Shown here: positions 53,101 to 59,840 of the stretch, piece after piece
Position numbering within the stretch: position 1 is the first letter of the stretch
How the letters are laid out: each line of letters opens with the position of its first letter
NCBI GenBank assembly: GCA_024234975.1
Contig: JACKNH010000025.1
Coordinates: forward strand, 1-59,840
From: Gammaproteobacteria bacterium
GTDB taxonomy: Bacteria > Pseudomonadota > Gammaproteobacteria > Ga0077536
Length of the DNA: 59,840 nucleotides
Direction: 5' to 3'
Made by a program: the position numbers and the translations under genes
Notes under the pieces: model-generated
Database searches by the model: none
Told to the model about the DNA's origin: nothing
Seen by the model: the letters and a program-made list of their open reading frames with translations, nothing else

Positions 53101-54021
53101 GATTTCCGCGTTGACACCGGCGCGCAGATTACTGGCAACCACATCGCCGGCGGCGGCAATCAACTGGCCGGCGCGCCATTCACTGGTGAGGTGCAGCGTC
53201 AAACGCCCGGCAAGTTCATTGTCACTGAGCTGCGCGAGCTTGAGTACCTGCGCCAACCGCATGCCTTCGGTATCGATGGCGACGAGACCGTCCCAGTTAC
53301 CCGTGAGAATCTCGCCACGGATCCGCGCGTTCAACGTGATCGAGGCACCCATGGCTACCGGCGGCGTCAGTGTCAGCGACAGTTGATGTTGACCGCCGAG
53401 ACGGCGCAGACCGATGCGGATATCGTCGAGCTGCTGCGGTTCGGCGCCGGTTTTGCGATCGATGTACACCATGTGGGCATCGGTGATCATCACGTTGTCG
53501 CGATCGAGCAGCCAGCGCATGGCGGCTTCGTTGTTCATGCCCTGGGCATTGGCCGCGCCGGTGCCGGACAACCTTATGCGGCCATCCGGCATACGCTCGA
53601 CCACCAGCGAAAGGTCACGCAGCGTCAGCGATTTGGGAACCGGTGTGCGACGGACGACAGAGGAGAGCAGGTCAAGTTCAATGGTTGCATGGTCGAGGCT
53701 CAGGGCAACGGTCTCACCGTCCTCGGCGAGAACCACGATGCGCGACAACTCGATGATGGGCGAGAAACGCTGCCACCGGCCATGGATGGCGCCGAGGCGG
53801 ACATTGGCGCCGATGAAGGTCGATGCAAGGCTGGCGATCAACTCGGCGCGGTCGTTGAGCCGCGGCATCCACCAGCGACCGGCGCTGACAATGATCGCGG
53901 TTGCCACGACGAAGGTGACGACCAGGGCTTTCAGCACACCGAGCACCCGCGCCACGCCCGATGGTGGCGCGGGTGGGGTCAGACAGGTGTTGGACAATGC
54001 GTCATCAGATGAAGACGACAT
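50086..54021 (-). CDS. yhdP: YhdP-family AsmA-like protein
   Basis: A 1,311-residue protein from the ATG at 54021; the longer frame reads antisense-type sequence over the rng gene. An N-terminal membrane helix (about 26-49) anchors a long periplasmic part. The C-terminal AsmA-like segment (DIN-rich beta repeats such as HSEDLGNMLQSFGYDRGAI) and the end ILKREYSITGDWNSPTVERV are characteristic of YhdP. Such proteins form a hydrophobic groove that carries phospholipids between inner and outer membranes, in parallel with TamB and YdbH. Its start overlaps the rng stop by 17 bp, so they are coupled as in other gammaproteobacteria. Confidence 0.93.
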   Translation of the reverse strand: MSSSSDDALSNTCLTPPAPPSGVARVLGVLKALVVTFVVATAIIVSAGRWWMPRLNDRAELIASLASTFIGANVRLGAIHGRWQRFSPIIELSRIVVLAEDGETVALSLDHATIELDLLSSVVRRTPVPKSLTLRDLSLVVERMPDGRIRLSGTGAANAQGMNNEAAMRWLLDRDNVMITDAHMVYIDRKTGAEPQQLDDIRIGLRRLGGQHQLSLTLTPPVAMGASITLNARIRGEILTGNWDGLVAIDTEGMRLAQVLKLAQLSDNELAGRLTLHLTSEWRAGQLIAAAGDVVASNLRAGVNAEIMLNSFSSDVSAQRQADGSYHLGLRDLTLETPATQYMTERADLIWQTADGRPTYVVFNSAALHLDAMLPLLAQTEVLPAAVRELVAATRPAGVLNDVHAAWFREDGVTRYALAASLSNVAITPATTAPRVTGISGDLRLNGNGGRFFPATQAIDLIAGDVLVSDVAVTGLQGDVLWQHRDDLWRVQLPDFRATVASLPLAIRGEVRWPTEGGRPFADVIASVSGGNAADMQLLLPRDLLRPTGESWLRNVAHQGEIAYAGLVLRGDLADFPFDDRQGRFLVAIGVNDGEIEYSRRWPIAQDAAVEVTIDGRQVHGRAPTAVIEGTAISDISFTIADLFARQRMLKVHGQALGSGEDATRVIAASPLRDGKAAQLLELDLKGEIAMSLDFSVPLVRGAKPDVNGTATLRQASIVAQPENIMLSELEGRVRFTETTWQSEGLTGKFDGGDVAITTRGGPGLAAGIASEFIMQGTSESEKLYAQLQRYALPVHAWLERNRGSDALRGSVNWQATLSLPENTPDAPPLPTRLAIESDLEGLNVNLPWPFGKRRNDIRRLVVISEYSKASSTRRFEVRYGEELSAEVESMRDAAGVGHVTRADILLGSGSGQFSDDPGITVRGSVDRLPIGEWAGRLQPAADSPAAGNPERTLPVHVAIRAGRLAMLGQEFPGVTLSGGSDGTGWTLDLASERLAGQVTATGDLREVDGRFSVISLKETGAGGLPRIELDPRNSPRISMEVEQFEFGNLVLGSARLNAEPTNEGLHLAALTFEAPTFTVATSGDWSFDGEVHQSRFDINAHSEDLGNMLQSFGYDRGAIDGGDTELAIVAQWGGSPADFALSRLDGQLALSIKHGTLSEVEPGGGRLFGLLSLNSLGRRLSLDFEDLFGKGFAFDRIEGTFELDQGNAYTNNLVMEGPAATVEIVGRTGLSTQDYDQIVSVTPQVSSSFPVAGALFGPAGVGVGTAIYLGQKIFKSIPDAFDSILKREYSITGDWNSPTVERVRYAQSEE

Positions 54022-55498
54022 CGTACTGTTCCTGGCCGTAGGTGTTTTCCACCTGCAGACGTACCGGAATGCCGATGAATGCCTCGAGTTCAGCCAGACT
54101 GGCGGCGTCCTCTTCGGACAGCCGCTGCACGATGGGCGACGACGCCACGACCAGCAATTTCTGGGCGTCGAACTGTCGCGCCGTACGAAGAATCTCTCTG
54201 AACAACTCGAACACCACCGTTTCCGCGGTCTTGATGGCTCCGCGGCCGCTGCAGGTTGGACACGTCTCACATAAAACGCGCTCGAGGCTTTCGCGTGTAC
54301 GTTTGCGAGTGAGTTGCACCAATCCCAGCGAAGTGACTTCGCTCAGCGAAATCTTGGTGCGATCGTGTTCGACGCTGCGTTCCAGCGTCCGTAATACCTG
54401 GCGCCGGTGGTCGGCATCCGCCATGTCAATGAAATCAATGATGATAATGCCACCGAGGTTGCGCAGGCGCAGCTGCCGGGCAATGGCCTGGGCGGCCTCG
54501 AGGTTGGTCTTGAAAATGGTTTCTTCCAGGTTGCGGTGCCCAACGAAACCGCCGGTATTGACGTCGATGGTAGTCATCGCCTCGGTCTGATCAATGACCA
54601 GGTGGCCACCTGATTTCAGGTCCACCTTGCGCTGCAAGGCACGCTGGATTTCATCCTCGATGCCGTACAAATCCATGATCGGGCGTTCGCCACTGTAATG
54701 CTCGATCACCGGCAACATCGCGGGCGTGAATTCGCGCGAGAAGTCGACCATCTTCTGCAGTGTCTCGCGTGAGTCGACGCGGATTTTTTCGGTGCTGGTC
54801 GCGGTCCGGTCGCGCACCATGCGCAACGCCAGCGGCAGATCCTCGTAAATCACCTGCGGGGGTTTGGCGTTCTGCACCTGGCGTTCCAACGCCGTCCACA
54901 GGCGGCCGAGGAACTGCATATCGGCCGCCAACTCCTCCGCCGTCGCCGCTTCCGCGGCAGTGCGGACGATATAGCCGTGGTTCCCCGTCGTTCGAACGGC
55001 ATCGCCAGTGTCGCCAGCGCTGCCGTCATCGAGACCCGGATCCAGCTCAAGCATGGCGGCGCGCAGTCTTGCCCGCTCCAGCTCGTCGGCAATCTTCTGC
55101 GAGATGCCGACCGTGCTGGCATTGGGAAGCAGGACCAGGTGGCAGGAGGGGATACTGATCTGGGTCGTCAGACGGGCGCCCTTGGAGCCCAGTGGATCCT
55201 TGGTGACCTGGACCAGGATGGCCTGCCCTTCGTGGACCAGGGATTCGATCGTCGGCTCGCCGGGACCGCGGCCATCGACGATATCCGAGGCATGGAGAAA
55301 GGCGGTGCGTTCCAACCCTATATCAATGAATGCCGCACCCATGCCCGGCAGCACGCGGCTGACCCGGCCGAGGAAGATGTTACCGACCAGGCCCCGCTTG
55401 CGGGTGCGTTCGATGATGATTTCCTGCAGCACGCCGTTTTCGACGATGCCGACACGCGTTTCCAGGGGGGTGACATTTATCAACAGTTCTTCTGGCAT
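54005..55498 (-). CDS. rng: Ribonuclease G
   Basis: A 497-residue RNase E/G-family endonuclease of standard length. The N-terminal part has an S1 domain (LVGNIFLGRVSRVLPGMGAAFIDI). Catalytic metal ligands are the Asp of TIDVNTGGFVG and of IIIIDFIDMAD, and the zinc link is CETCPTCSGRG. It matures the 5' end of 16S rRNA and degrades mRNA. It is followed by yhdP. In E. coli the order is rng-yhdP-tldD; here tldD is separated and placed upstream on the same strand. Confidence 0.96.
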   Translation of the reverse strand: MPEELLINVTPLETRVGIVENGVLQEIIIERTRKRGLVGNIFLGRVSRVLPGMGAAFIDIGLERTAFLHASDIVDGRGPGEPTIESLVHEGQAILVQVTKDPLGSKGARLTTQISIPSCHLVLLPNASTVGISQKIADELERARLRAAMLELDPGLDDGSAGDTGDAVRTTGNHGYIVRTAAEAATAEELAADMQFLGRLWTALERQVQNAKPPQVIYEDLPLALRMVRDRTATSTEKIRVDSRETLQKMVDFSREFTPAMLPVIEHYSGERPIMDLYGIEDEIQRALQRKVDLKSGGHLVIDQTEAMTTIDVNTGGFVGHRNLEETIFKTNLEAAQAIARQLRLRNLGGIIIIDFIDMADADHRRQVLRTLERSVEHDRTKISLSEVTSLGLVQLTRKRTRESLERVLCETCPTCSGRGAIKTAETVVFELFREILRTARQFDAQKLLVVASSPIVQRLSEEDAASLAELEAFIGIPVRLQVENTYGQEQYDVVFI

Positions 55499-55647
55499 AC
55501 ATGGCAGACGCGCGTAGCGGGCAGTACGAGCCTGTGCAGAATATGTGCTAACTCCCTAAATTGCCAGCTTGAACCGGTGCTTCCCGCGGTCCTTGCGAAC
55601 GGTTCGACGGTCGTGCAGGGGGGTTAATCCCCGGACCCGATGCGGGT

Positions 55648-56910
55648 ATGCTGAGCGCCCGCGTCACCCAGGAACGCGCTGCTGCGCTGCGACATATGCT
55701 GATTACCGATCTTTCCGATACCCGTACCGTCTGTCTTGCCATCGGTGATGGCAGTCCGTTGGCGCCGCTGACGTCGCGTCGCACCGTCGCTGCATTGCCA
55801 TTTGGCGGTACCTATCGCGTCATCGATTTCGCGCTGTCGAATTGCCTGCATTCCGGACTGCGACGGGTACTGGTGCTGACCCAGTTCAACCCGCTTTCAC
55901 TGCATAACCATCTGCGCGACGCCTGGTCCTTGTTCAATGCCGAACTCGGTGAATACGTGATGCCGGTGACGCCGCCGATTCACGGTCAGGCCGTCAGTTA
56001 TTCAAGTAGCGCAAATGCGCTGTTTCACAATCTCTACCTGCTGGAACAGACGGTCGAACAACACATCATGGTGGTGTCGGGTGAGCAGATTTACCGCATG
56101 GACTACGCCGCCGCGCTGAGCTTCCACATGAATGCCGACGCCGATGTGACGGCGGTCTGTATCGACCCGCGACATGGCGGCGACACACGCTTCCGCAACA
56201 GCGTGATTTTTGGTGACGGCGACGATATCAAGCAGTTGCGTCCGCGCACTGACGATGATGGCGCCGCCGATGAGCCACCACCCGGACCGATGGGCATCTA
56301 TATCTTCAAGCGCGAACTGTTGCTGGATCTGTTGCAGCAACGCGGCGAAACCGGGACGCATGGTGACAGCGTCATCGCGCTGGTGGGTGATTCAATCCAG
56401 CGTCAGCGCAAGGTGTTGGGGTATCGTTTCGGTGGCGACTATGGCCGTGTGACGCCGGACAAGTATTGGCGCACCCTGCCCACGCTGGACCAGTATTACG
56501 AAGCCAATATGGACCTGTTGCGATTGGAGCCACTGCTGGATCTCTACCAGACCGACTGGCCGATCCGCAGCTATCAGATGCAGTGTCCGCCCGCGCGTAC
56601 CGTGCCGGGGGTCTCCAACAATGAAGGCATCTGCGTCAATTCCATTGTCGCGAGTGGCACCGTGATCGCCGGTGGCGGCGTCAACCAGAGCGTGCTCAGC
56701 AATCGAATCTATATCGATGACGGTGCGATCATCGAGCAATCCATTCTGTTCCCGGGTGTGAAGGTCGGTGAGAACGCGCGCCTGCACCGTGTGATCTGTG
56801 ATCGCGGCGTGGAAATTCCCGCCAATGAAGTGATCGGCTTCGACGCCGAGGAGGATCGCAAGCGGTTTCAGGTCACCGACAACGGCATCGTGGTGATCAG
56901 CCGCAGCTGA
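55648..56910 (+). CDS. GlgC-like nucleotidyltransferase homologue with degenerate active site
   Basis: A 420-residue protein clearly homologous to ADP-glucose pyrophosphorylase: GGTYRVIDFALSNCLHSGLRR, LTQFNPLSLHNHL, DAWSLFNAE, and the C-terminal half (DKYWRTLPTLDQYYEANMDL, WPIRSYQMQCPPA, then left-handed beta-helix repeats) all align. The catalytic signatures do not. The nucleotide loop GGRGTRL is IGDGSPL (residues 32-38), RAKPAVP is RTVAALP, YRGTADA is YSSSANA (118-124), GDHIYK is GEQIYR (145-150), and FVEKP is IKQLRP. Essential Arg, Asp and Lys residues are therefore missing. It is probably a non-catalytic regulator, like GlgD. The start codon is uncertain (55648 or 55696). Confidence 0.85.
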   Translation: MLSARVTQERAAALRHMLITDLSDTRTVCLAIGDGSPLAPLTSRRTVAALPFGGTYRVIDFALSNCLHSGLRRVLVLTQFNPLSLHNHLRDAWSLFNAELGEYVMPVTPPIHGQAVSYSSSANALFHNLYLLEQTVEQHIMVVSGEQIYRMDYAAALSFHMNADADVTAVCIDPRHGGDTRFRNSVIFGDGDDIKQLRPRTDDDGAADEPPPGPMGIYIFKRELLLDLLQQRGETGTHGDSVIALVGDSIQRQRKVLGYRFGGDYGRVTPDKYWRTLPTLDQYYEANMDLLRLEPLLDLYQTDWPIRSYQMQCPPARTVPGVSNNEGICVNSIVASGTVIAGGGVNQSVLSNRIYIDDGAIIEQSILFPGVKVGENARLHRVICDRGVEIPANEVIGFDAEEDRKRFQVTDNGIVVISRS

Positions 56911-56925
56911 TTGCCGCAGGGCGGA

Positions 56926-58368
56926 TCAGCCTTGCACGCCACCCACGGTCAGGCCGTCCACGCGTAACGTTGGCTGGCCCACGCCCACTGGTACCTGCTG
57001 ACCGTCCTTGCCGCAGGTGCCGACGCCTGAGTCCAGCGCCAGGTCGTTGCCCACCATCGAAACCCGCTTCAAAACTTCCGGGCCGCTGCCGATCAGCGTC
57101 GCGCCTTTGACCGGCGCGGTCACCTTGCCGTCTTCGATCAGATAAGCCTCCGACGTGCTGAATACGAACTTGCCGTTGGTGATGTCCACCTGGCCGCCGC
57201 CGAAATTGACGGCATAGATACCCCGCTTGACCGAGCGCAGGATTTCGTCGGGGCTGTGATGACCCGCGCGCATATACGTGTTGGTCATTCGCGGCATCGG
57301 CCGGTGCGCGTACGATTCGCGGCGACCATTACCCGTAGGCGCCACCTTCATCAGGCCGGCGTTATGGCGGTCCTGCAGGTAGCCGACCAGGCGGCCGTTT
57401 TCGATCAGCGTCGTACACCGGGTCAGGGTCCCTTCGTCGTCGACATTCAGCGAGCCGCGACGATCGGCGAGCGTACCGTCGTCGACCACCGTGCAGACCT
57501 CACTGGCGATCTGCTGACCCATGGCATCGGCGAACGCCGAGGTGCCCTTGCGATTGAAATCGCCTTCCAGTCCATGGCCAATCGCTTCGTGGAGCAGAAT
57601 GCCGGGCCAGCCGGGCCCCAGGACGACCGTCATTGTGCCCGCCGGTGCAGGTCGCGCCTGCAGGTTCACCAAAGCCTGGCGTACCGCTTCATCGGCCATG
57701 GCCTCGGCCCTGCCGTCGGCCAGCAGCCAATTCAGGTTGACCCGTCCACCACCGCCATGACTGCCGGTTTCACGACGCCCCTCGTGTTCGGCGATGACTG
57801 TGACCTGCAGCCGGATCAGCGGCCGGACATCCGCGCTGAGCGTGCCGTCGATACCGGCCACCAGCATCACATCGTGGCGGGCGCTCAAGCCGACCATGAC
57901 CTGACGGATGCGCGAATCGGCCGCGCGGGCACGGCTGTCCAGACGGTGCAGCAGGTCGACTTTGGCCTTGGCCGTCATTGAATCCACCGGATCAACCGGC
58001 GCATAATGCGCCGCCGGTGCGATGGCGTCGCGAACGGCGACGGCGCGGCTCTGGCCGGCATGGGCGATGGCGCGCGCGGCGCCGACAGCATTTTTCAGCG
58101 CTGGCAGTTTCAGCTCGTCGGAATAGGCAAACCCGGTTTTTTCCCCGCTGATCACCCGAACACCGACGCCCTGGTCGATGGCGTGCGACGCATTGCGTAC
58201 GATTCCGTCTTCCAGCGACCAGGATTCACTGTGCGTGGCCTGGAAATAAATGTCGGCGAGATCAACATCCGGTCCGGCCAGGGTTGCGAGAATGCGCTCC
58301 AGACCCTGATGGTCGAGTTCAGCCGGCGTCAGCAGTGCGGAAGTGGCGGTGATCAGTGAATCGGTCAT
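56926..58368 (-). CDS. tldD: Metalloprotease TldD
   Basis: The ATG at 58368 gives 480 residues, the usual length. The zinc-binding motif is HEAIGHGLEGDF (HExxxH), within PGWPGILLHEAIGHGLEG, and the conserved RNTYMR-like segment reads MPRMTNTYMRAGHHS. The C-terminus GVGTCGKDGQQVPVGVGQP is diagnostic. TldD acts with TldE (PmbA) to cleave unstructured peptides and mature microcins and pacific toxin CcdA-type substrates. No tldE gene is in the window. It lies tail-to-tail with the GlgC-like gene, 15 bp apart. Confidence 0.94.
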   Translation of the reverse strand: MTDSLITATSALLTPAELDHQGLERILATLAGPDVDLADIYFQATHSESWSLEDGIVRNASHAIDQGVGVRVISGEKTGFAYSDELKLPALKNAVGAARAIAHAGQSRAVAVRDAIAPAAHYAPVDPVDSMTAKAKVDLLHRLDSRARAADSRIRQVMVGLSARHDVMLVAGIDGTLSADVRPLIRLQVTVIAEHEGRRETGSHGGGGRVNLNWLLADGRAEAMADEAVRQALVNLQARPAPAGTMTVVLGPGWPGILLHEAIGHGLEGDFNRKGTSAFADAMGQQIASEVCTVVDDGTLADRRGSLNVDDEGTLTRCTTLIENGRLVGYLQDRHNAGLMKVAPTGNGRRESYAHRPMPRMTNTYMRAGHHSPDEILRSVKRGIYAVNFGGGQVDITNGKFVFSTSEAYLIEDGKVTAPVKGATLIGSGPEVLKRVSMVGNDLALDSGVGTCGKDGQQVPVGVGQPTLRVDGLTVGGVQG

Positions 58369-58451
58369 GGCGCACAGTTCGTTGAACGGGGCCACATAGA
58401 TTATCATTTCACCCGTCCATGGGGCGGGAATGACGCAGAAGAGCGAAAGAC

Positions 58452-59636
58452 GTGAGCAATTTTCCAAGAATAGAGCGGTTGCCTCCATACATCTTCAATC
58501 AGGTCGATGCGCTGAAGCTGGCGGCGCGGCGTGCCGGTGAGGACATCATCGACTTCGGCATGGGAAATCCGGATCAGCCTACGCCACAGCACATTGTGGA
58601 CAAGCTGGTCGAGGTTGCACAGCGGCCGTTGACCCATCGCTATTCGCAATCACGCGGTATTCCGCGCCTGCGTCGCGCCATCTGCAACTGGTACAAGGCG
58701 CGCTACGACGTCGATCTGGACCCGGAAAAGGAAGCAATCGTCACCATCGGCTCCAAGGAAGGTCTGGCGCATCTGGCGATGGCCATGTGTGAGCGCGGCG
58801 ACGCCGTGCTGGTGCCGAACCCCGCTTATCCGATCCATCCCTACGGTTTCGTGCTGGCCGGGGCCGATATCCGTCACGTGCCGATTGGCCCTGACCATGA
58901 CTTCTTCGGCGAACTGGAGCGCGCAATCCGCGAATCGTGGCCAACGCCGAAAGCGCTGCTGCTGAACTTCCCCAGCAACCCCACTGCGCAATGTGTCGAC
59001 CTGCAATTCTTCCAGCGCGTGGTCGATATCGCGCGAGAACACGGTATCTGGGTGGTGCAGGATCTGGCCTACGCCGATCTGTGTTTCGACGGTTATGTTG
59101 CACCGTCAATCCTGCAGGTGCCGGGCGCCAAGGATATTGCTGTCGAATTCTTCACGCTGTCCAAGAGTTACAACATGCCGGGGTGGCGGGTTGGCTTCAT
59201 GGTCGGCAATCCTGAACTCGTGCACGCGCTGTCGCGCATCAAGTCATATCTCGACTACGGCACGTTCACACCAATTCAGGTCGCCGCGATCACCGCGCTG
59301 GAAGGTCCGCAGGATTGTGTCAGCGAAATCTGCGAAATGTACCGTGAACGGCGCGATACCTTGTGCGATGGATTGAACGCCATCGGCTGGGAAGTCGAAA
59401 AGCCTCTGGCCACGATGTTCGTATGGGCGAAAGTCCCGGAGCAATATCGTGCACTGGGTTCGCTGGAATTTGCCAAGCTGCTGCTGCGTGAAGCCAGGGT
59501 CGCGGTTTCGCCCGGTATCGGTTTCGGGGTTTATGGCGACGAATATGTCCGGTTTTCACTGATCGAGAACCGCCATCGCACGCGCCAGGCGCTGCGCGGC
59601 ATCCGCGACATGTTGCGCTCACAGGCCGACGTGTAA
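58452..59636 (+). CDS. alaC: Alanine transaminase-type PLP aminotransferase AlaC
   Basis: A 394-residue class I aminotransferase with a GTG start. MSNFPRIERLPPYIFNQVDA is the AlaC-type opening. PNPAYPIHPYG and LLNFPSNPTA are cofactor- and substrate-binding, VVQDLAYADLCFDG binds the ring, and the Schiff base Lys238 is in LSKSYNMPGWRVGFMVGNPE; the terminal substrate Arg is in YVRFSLIENRHR. It forms alanine from pyruvate and glutamate. Its stop codon overlaps the ATG of the homoserine dehydrogenase gene by 1 bp (TAATG), so the two are coupled, a known arrangement in Gammaproteobacteria. Confidence 0.94.
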   Translation: MSNFPRIERLPPYIFNQVDALKLAARRAGEDIIDFGMGNPDQPTPQHIVDKLVEVAQRPLTHRYSQSRGIPRLRRAICNWYKARYDVDLDPEKEAIVTIGSKEGLAHLAMAMCERGDAVLVPNPAYPIHPYGFVLAGADIRHVPIGPDHDFFGELERAIRESWPTPKALLLNFPSNPTAQCVDLQFFQRVVDIAREHGIWVVQDLAYADLCFDGYVAPSILQVPGAKDIAVEFFTLSKSYNMPGWRVGFMVGNPELVHALSRIKSYLDYGTFTPIQVAAITALEGPQDCVSEICEMYRERRDTLCDGLNAIGWEVEKPLATMFVWAKVPEQYRALGSLEFAKLLLREARVAVSPGIGFGVYGDEYVRFSLIENRHRTRQALRGIRDMLRSQADV

Positions 59637-59840
59637 TGGCGACAGCACGCAATCGTTCCGCGGTCCGCGTAGGACTGCTCGGTGTCGGCACGGTCGGCAG
59701 CGGTGTCATCACGGTCCTGCAGCGGAATGCGGATGAAATCGCCCGGCGTGCCGGACGTGGCATCGTCGTCACCCGCGCCGCAGCGCGCTCGCTGAACAAA
59801 GCGCGAGCGGCCCAGCTCGACGGCGTGTCGCTTACCACCA
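59636..59840 (+). CDS. hom: Homoserine dehydrogenase, N-terminal part (cut by window end)
   Basis: The frame opens at the ATG at 59636 and runs off the window after 68 codons. The NAD(P)-binding start VRVGLLGVGTVGSGVITVL with the GxGxxG loop, followed by NADEIARRAGRGIVV, is the N-terminus of the monofunctional homoserine dehydrogenase. The enzyme reduces aspartate semialdehyde to homoserine in threonine and methionine synthesis. The catalytic region lies outside the window. Confidence 0.88.
   Translation, partial: MATARNRSAVRVGLLGVGTVGSGVITVLQRNADEIARRAGRGIVVTRAAARSLNKARAAQLDGVSLTT

Noticed and set aside
52546..54012. A 488-codon open frame on the plus strand opposite yhdP
   Set aside because: It mirrors the yhdP coding frame, has shadow-type composition (His, Arg, Gln rich) and no ribosome site.
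1..59840. CRISPR array, prophage or insertion sequence
   Set aside because: No regularly spaced 25-40-bp direct repeats, no transposase, integrase or phage structural genes were seen anywhere in the window.

Overview
The window is a GC-rich chromosomal segment from a gammaproteobacterium. The evidence is the gene content: Coq7 (ubiquinone synthesis), ZapE, RmuC, YhdP, RNase G, TldD, a PA0069-type radical SAM protein, rplM-rpsI next to tRNA-Gln(CUG), AlaC followed by homoserine dehydrogenase, and OxyR-type control of katG. At least two secreted proteins end in a VPxPA-type exosortase sorting tail, which fits an aquatic or soil environmental lineage with extracellular polysaccharide. The order cannot be fixed from the sequence alone. 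I see no phage, insertion sequence, CRISPR array or replication origin.

Layout. 1-2,000: the end of a methyltransferase gene, a small membrane protein and a VPVPPA-tail secreted protein. 2,000-6,800: a two-component system, then a GT4 glycosyltransferase and a Wzx-like flippase. 6,800-16,700: a possibly frame-disrupted small gene, a SnoaL-like secreted protein, a CPA2 antiporter, a D-2-hydroxyacid dehydrogenase with an export signal, a BNR/Asp-box propeller coupled to a MoaD/ThiS-like protein, a lone LigJ-type hydratase, an exported glutathione peroxidase, an M48 lipoprotein peptidase and a GST. 16,700-23,100: a cNMP-GGDEF diguanylate cyclase, a candidate small RNA, an aminotransferase, a degenerate subtilase-like protein and katG behind an OxyR site. 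23,200-30,700: one compact operon for an RND efflux pump and its own two-component system. 30,900-38,900: a VPLPA-tail protein, two different hipBA modules with separate operator arrays, and between them an ankyrin membrane protein and a sulfatase. 39,000-59,840: mostly housekeeping genes (tRNA-Gln, rpsI, rplM, coq7, degQ, rmuC, zapE, yhdP, rng, tldD, alaC, hom), plus a K+ channel/PP2C phosphatase pair and a GlgC-like protein with a decayed active site.

The strongest non-routine signals are: (1) the GlgC homologue that has lost most recognised catalytic and substrate motifs but keeps its fold and C-terminal domain; (2) the overlapping BNR-propeller/ThiS-like gene pair; (3) three regularly spaced operators in front of each hipBA module (40-bp period for one, 27-bp for the other); (4) an OxyR-type site directly abutting a katG -35 box; (5) 11-bp-phased TTAACC repeats in opposite orientations between the first two-component system and the VPVPPA-tail gene; (6) a small gene that appears to be broken by one CT unit in a CTCTCT tract. 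All family assignments are from recognised motifs; no database search was run.
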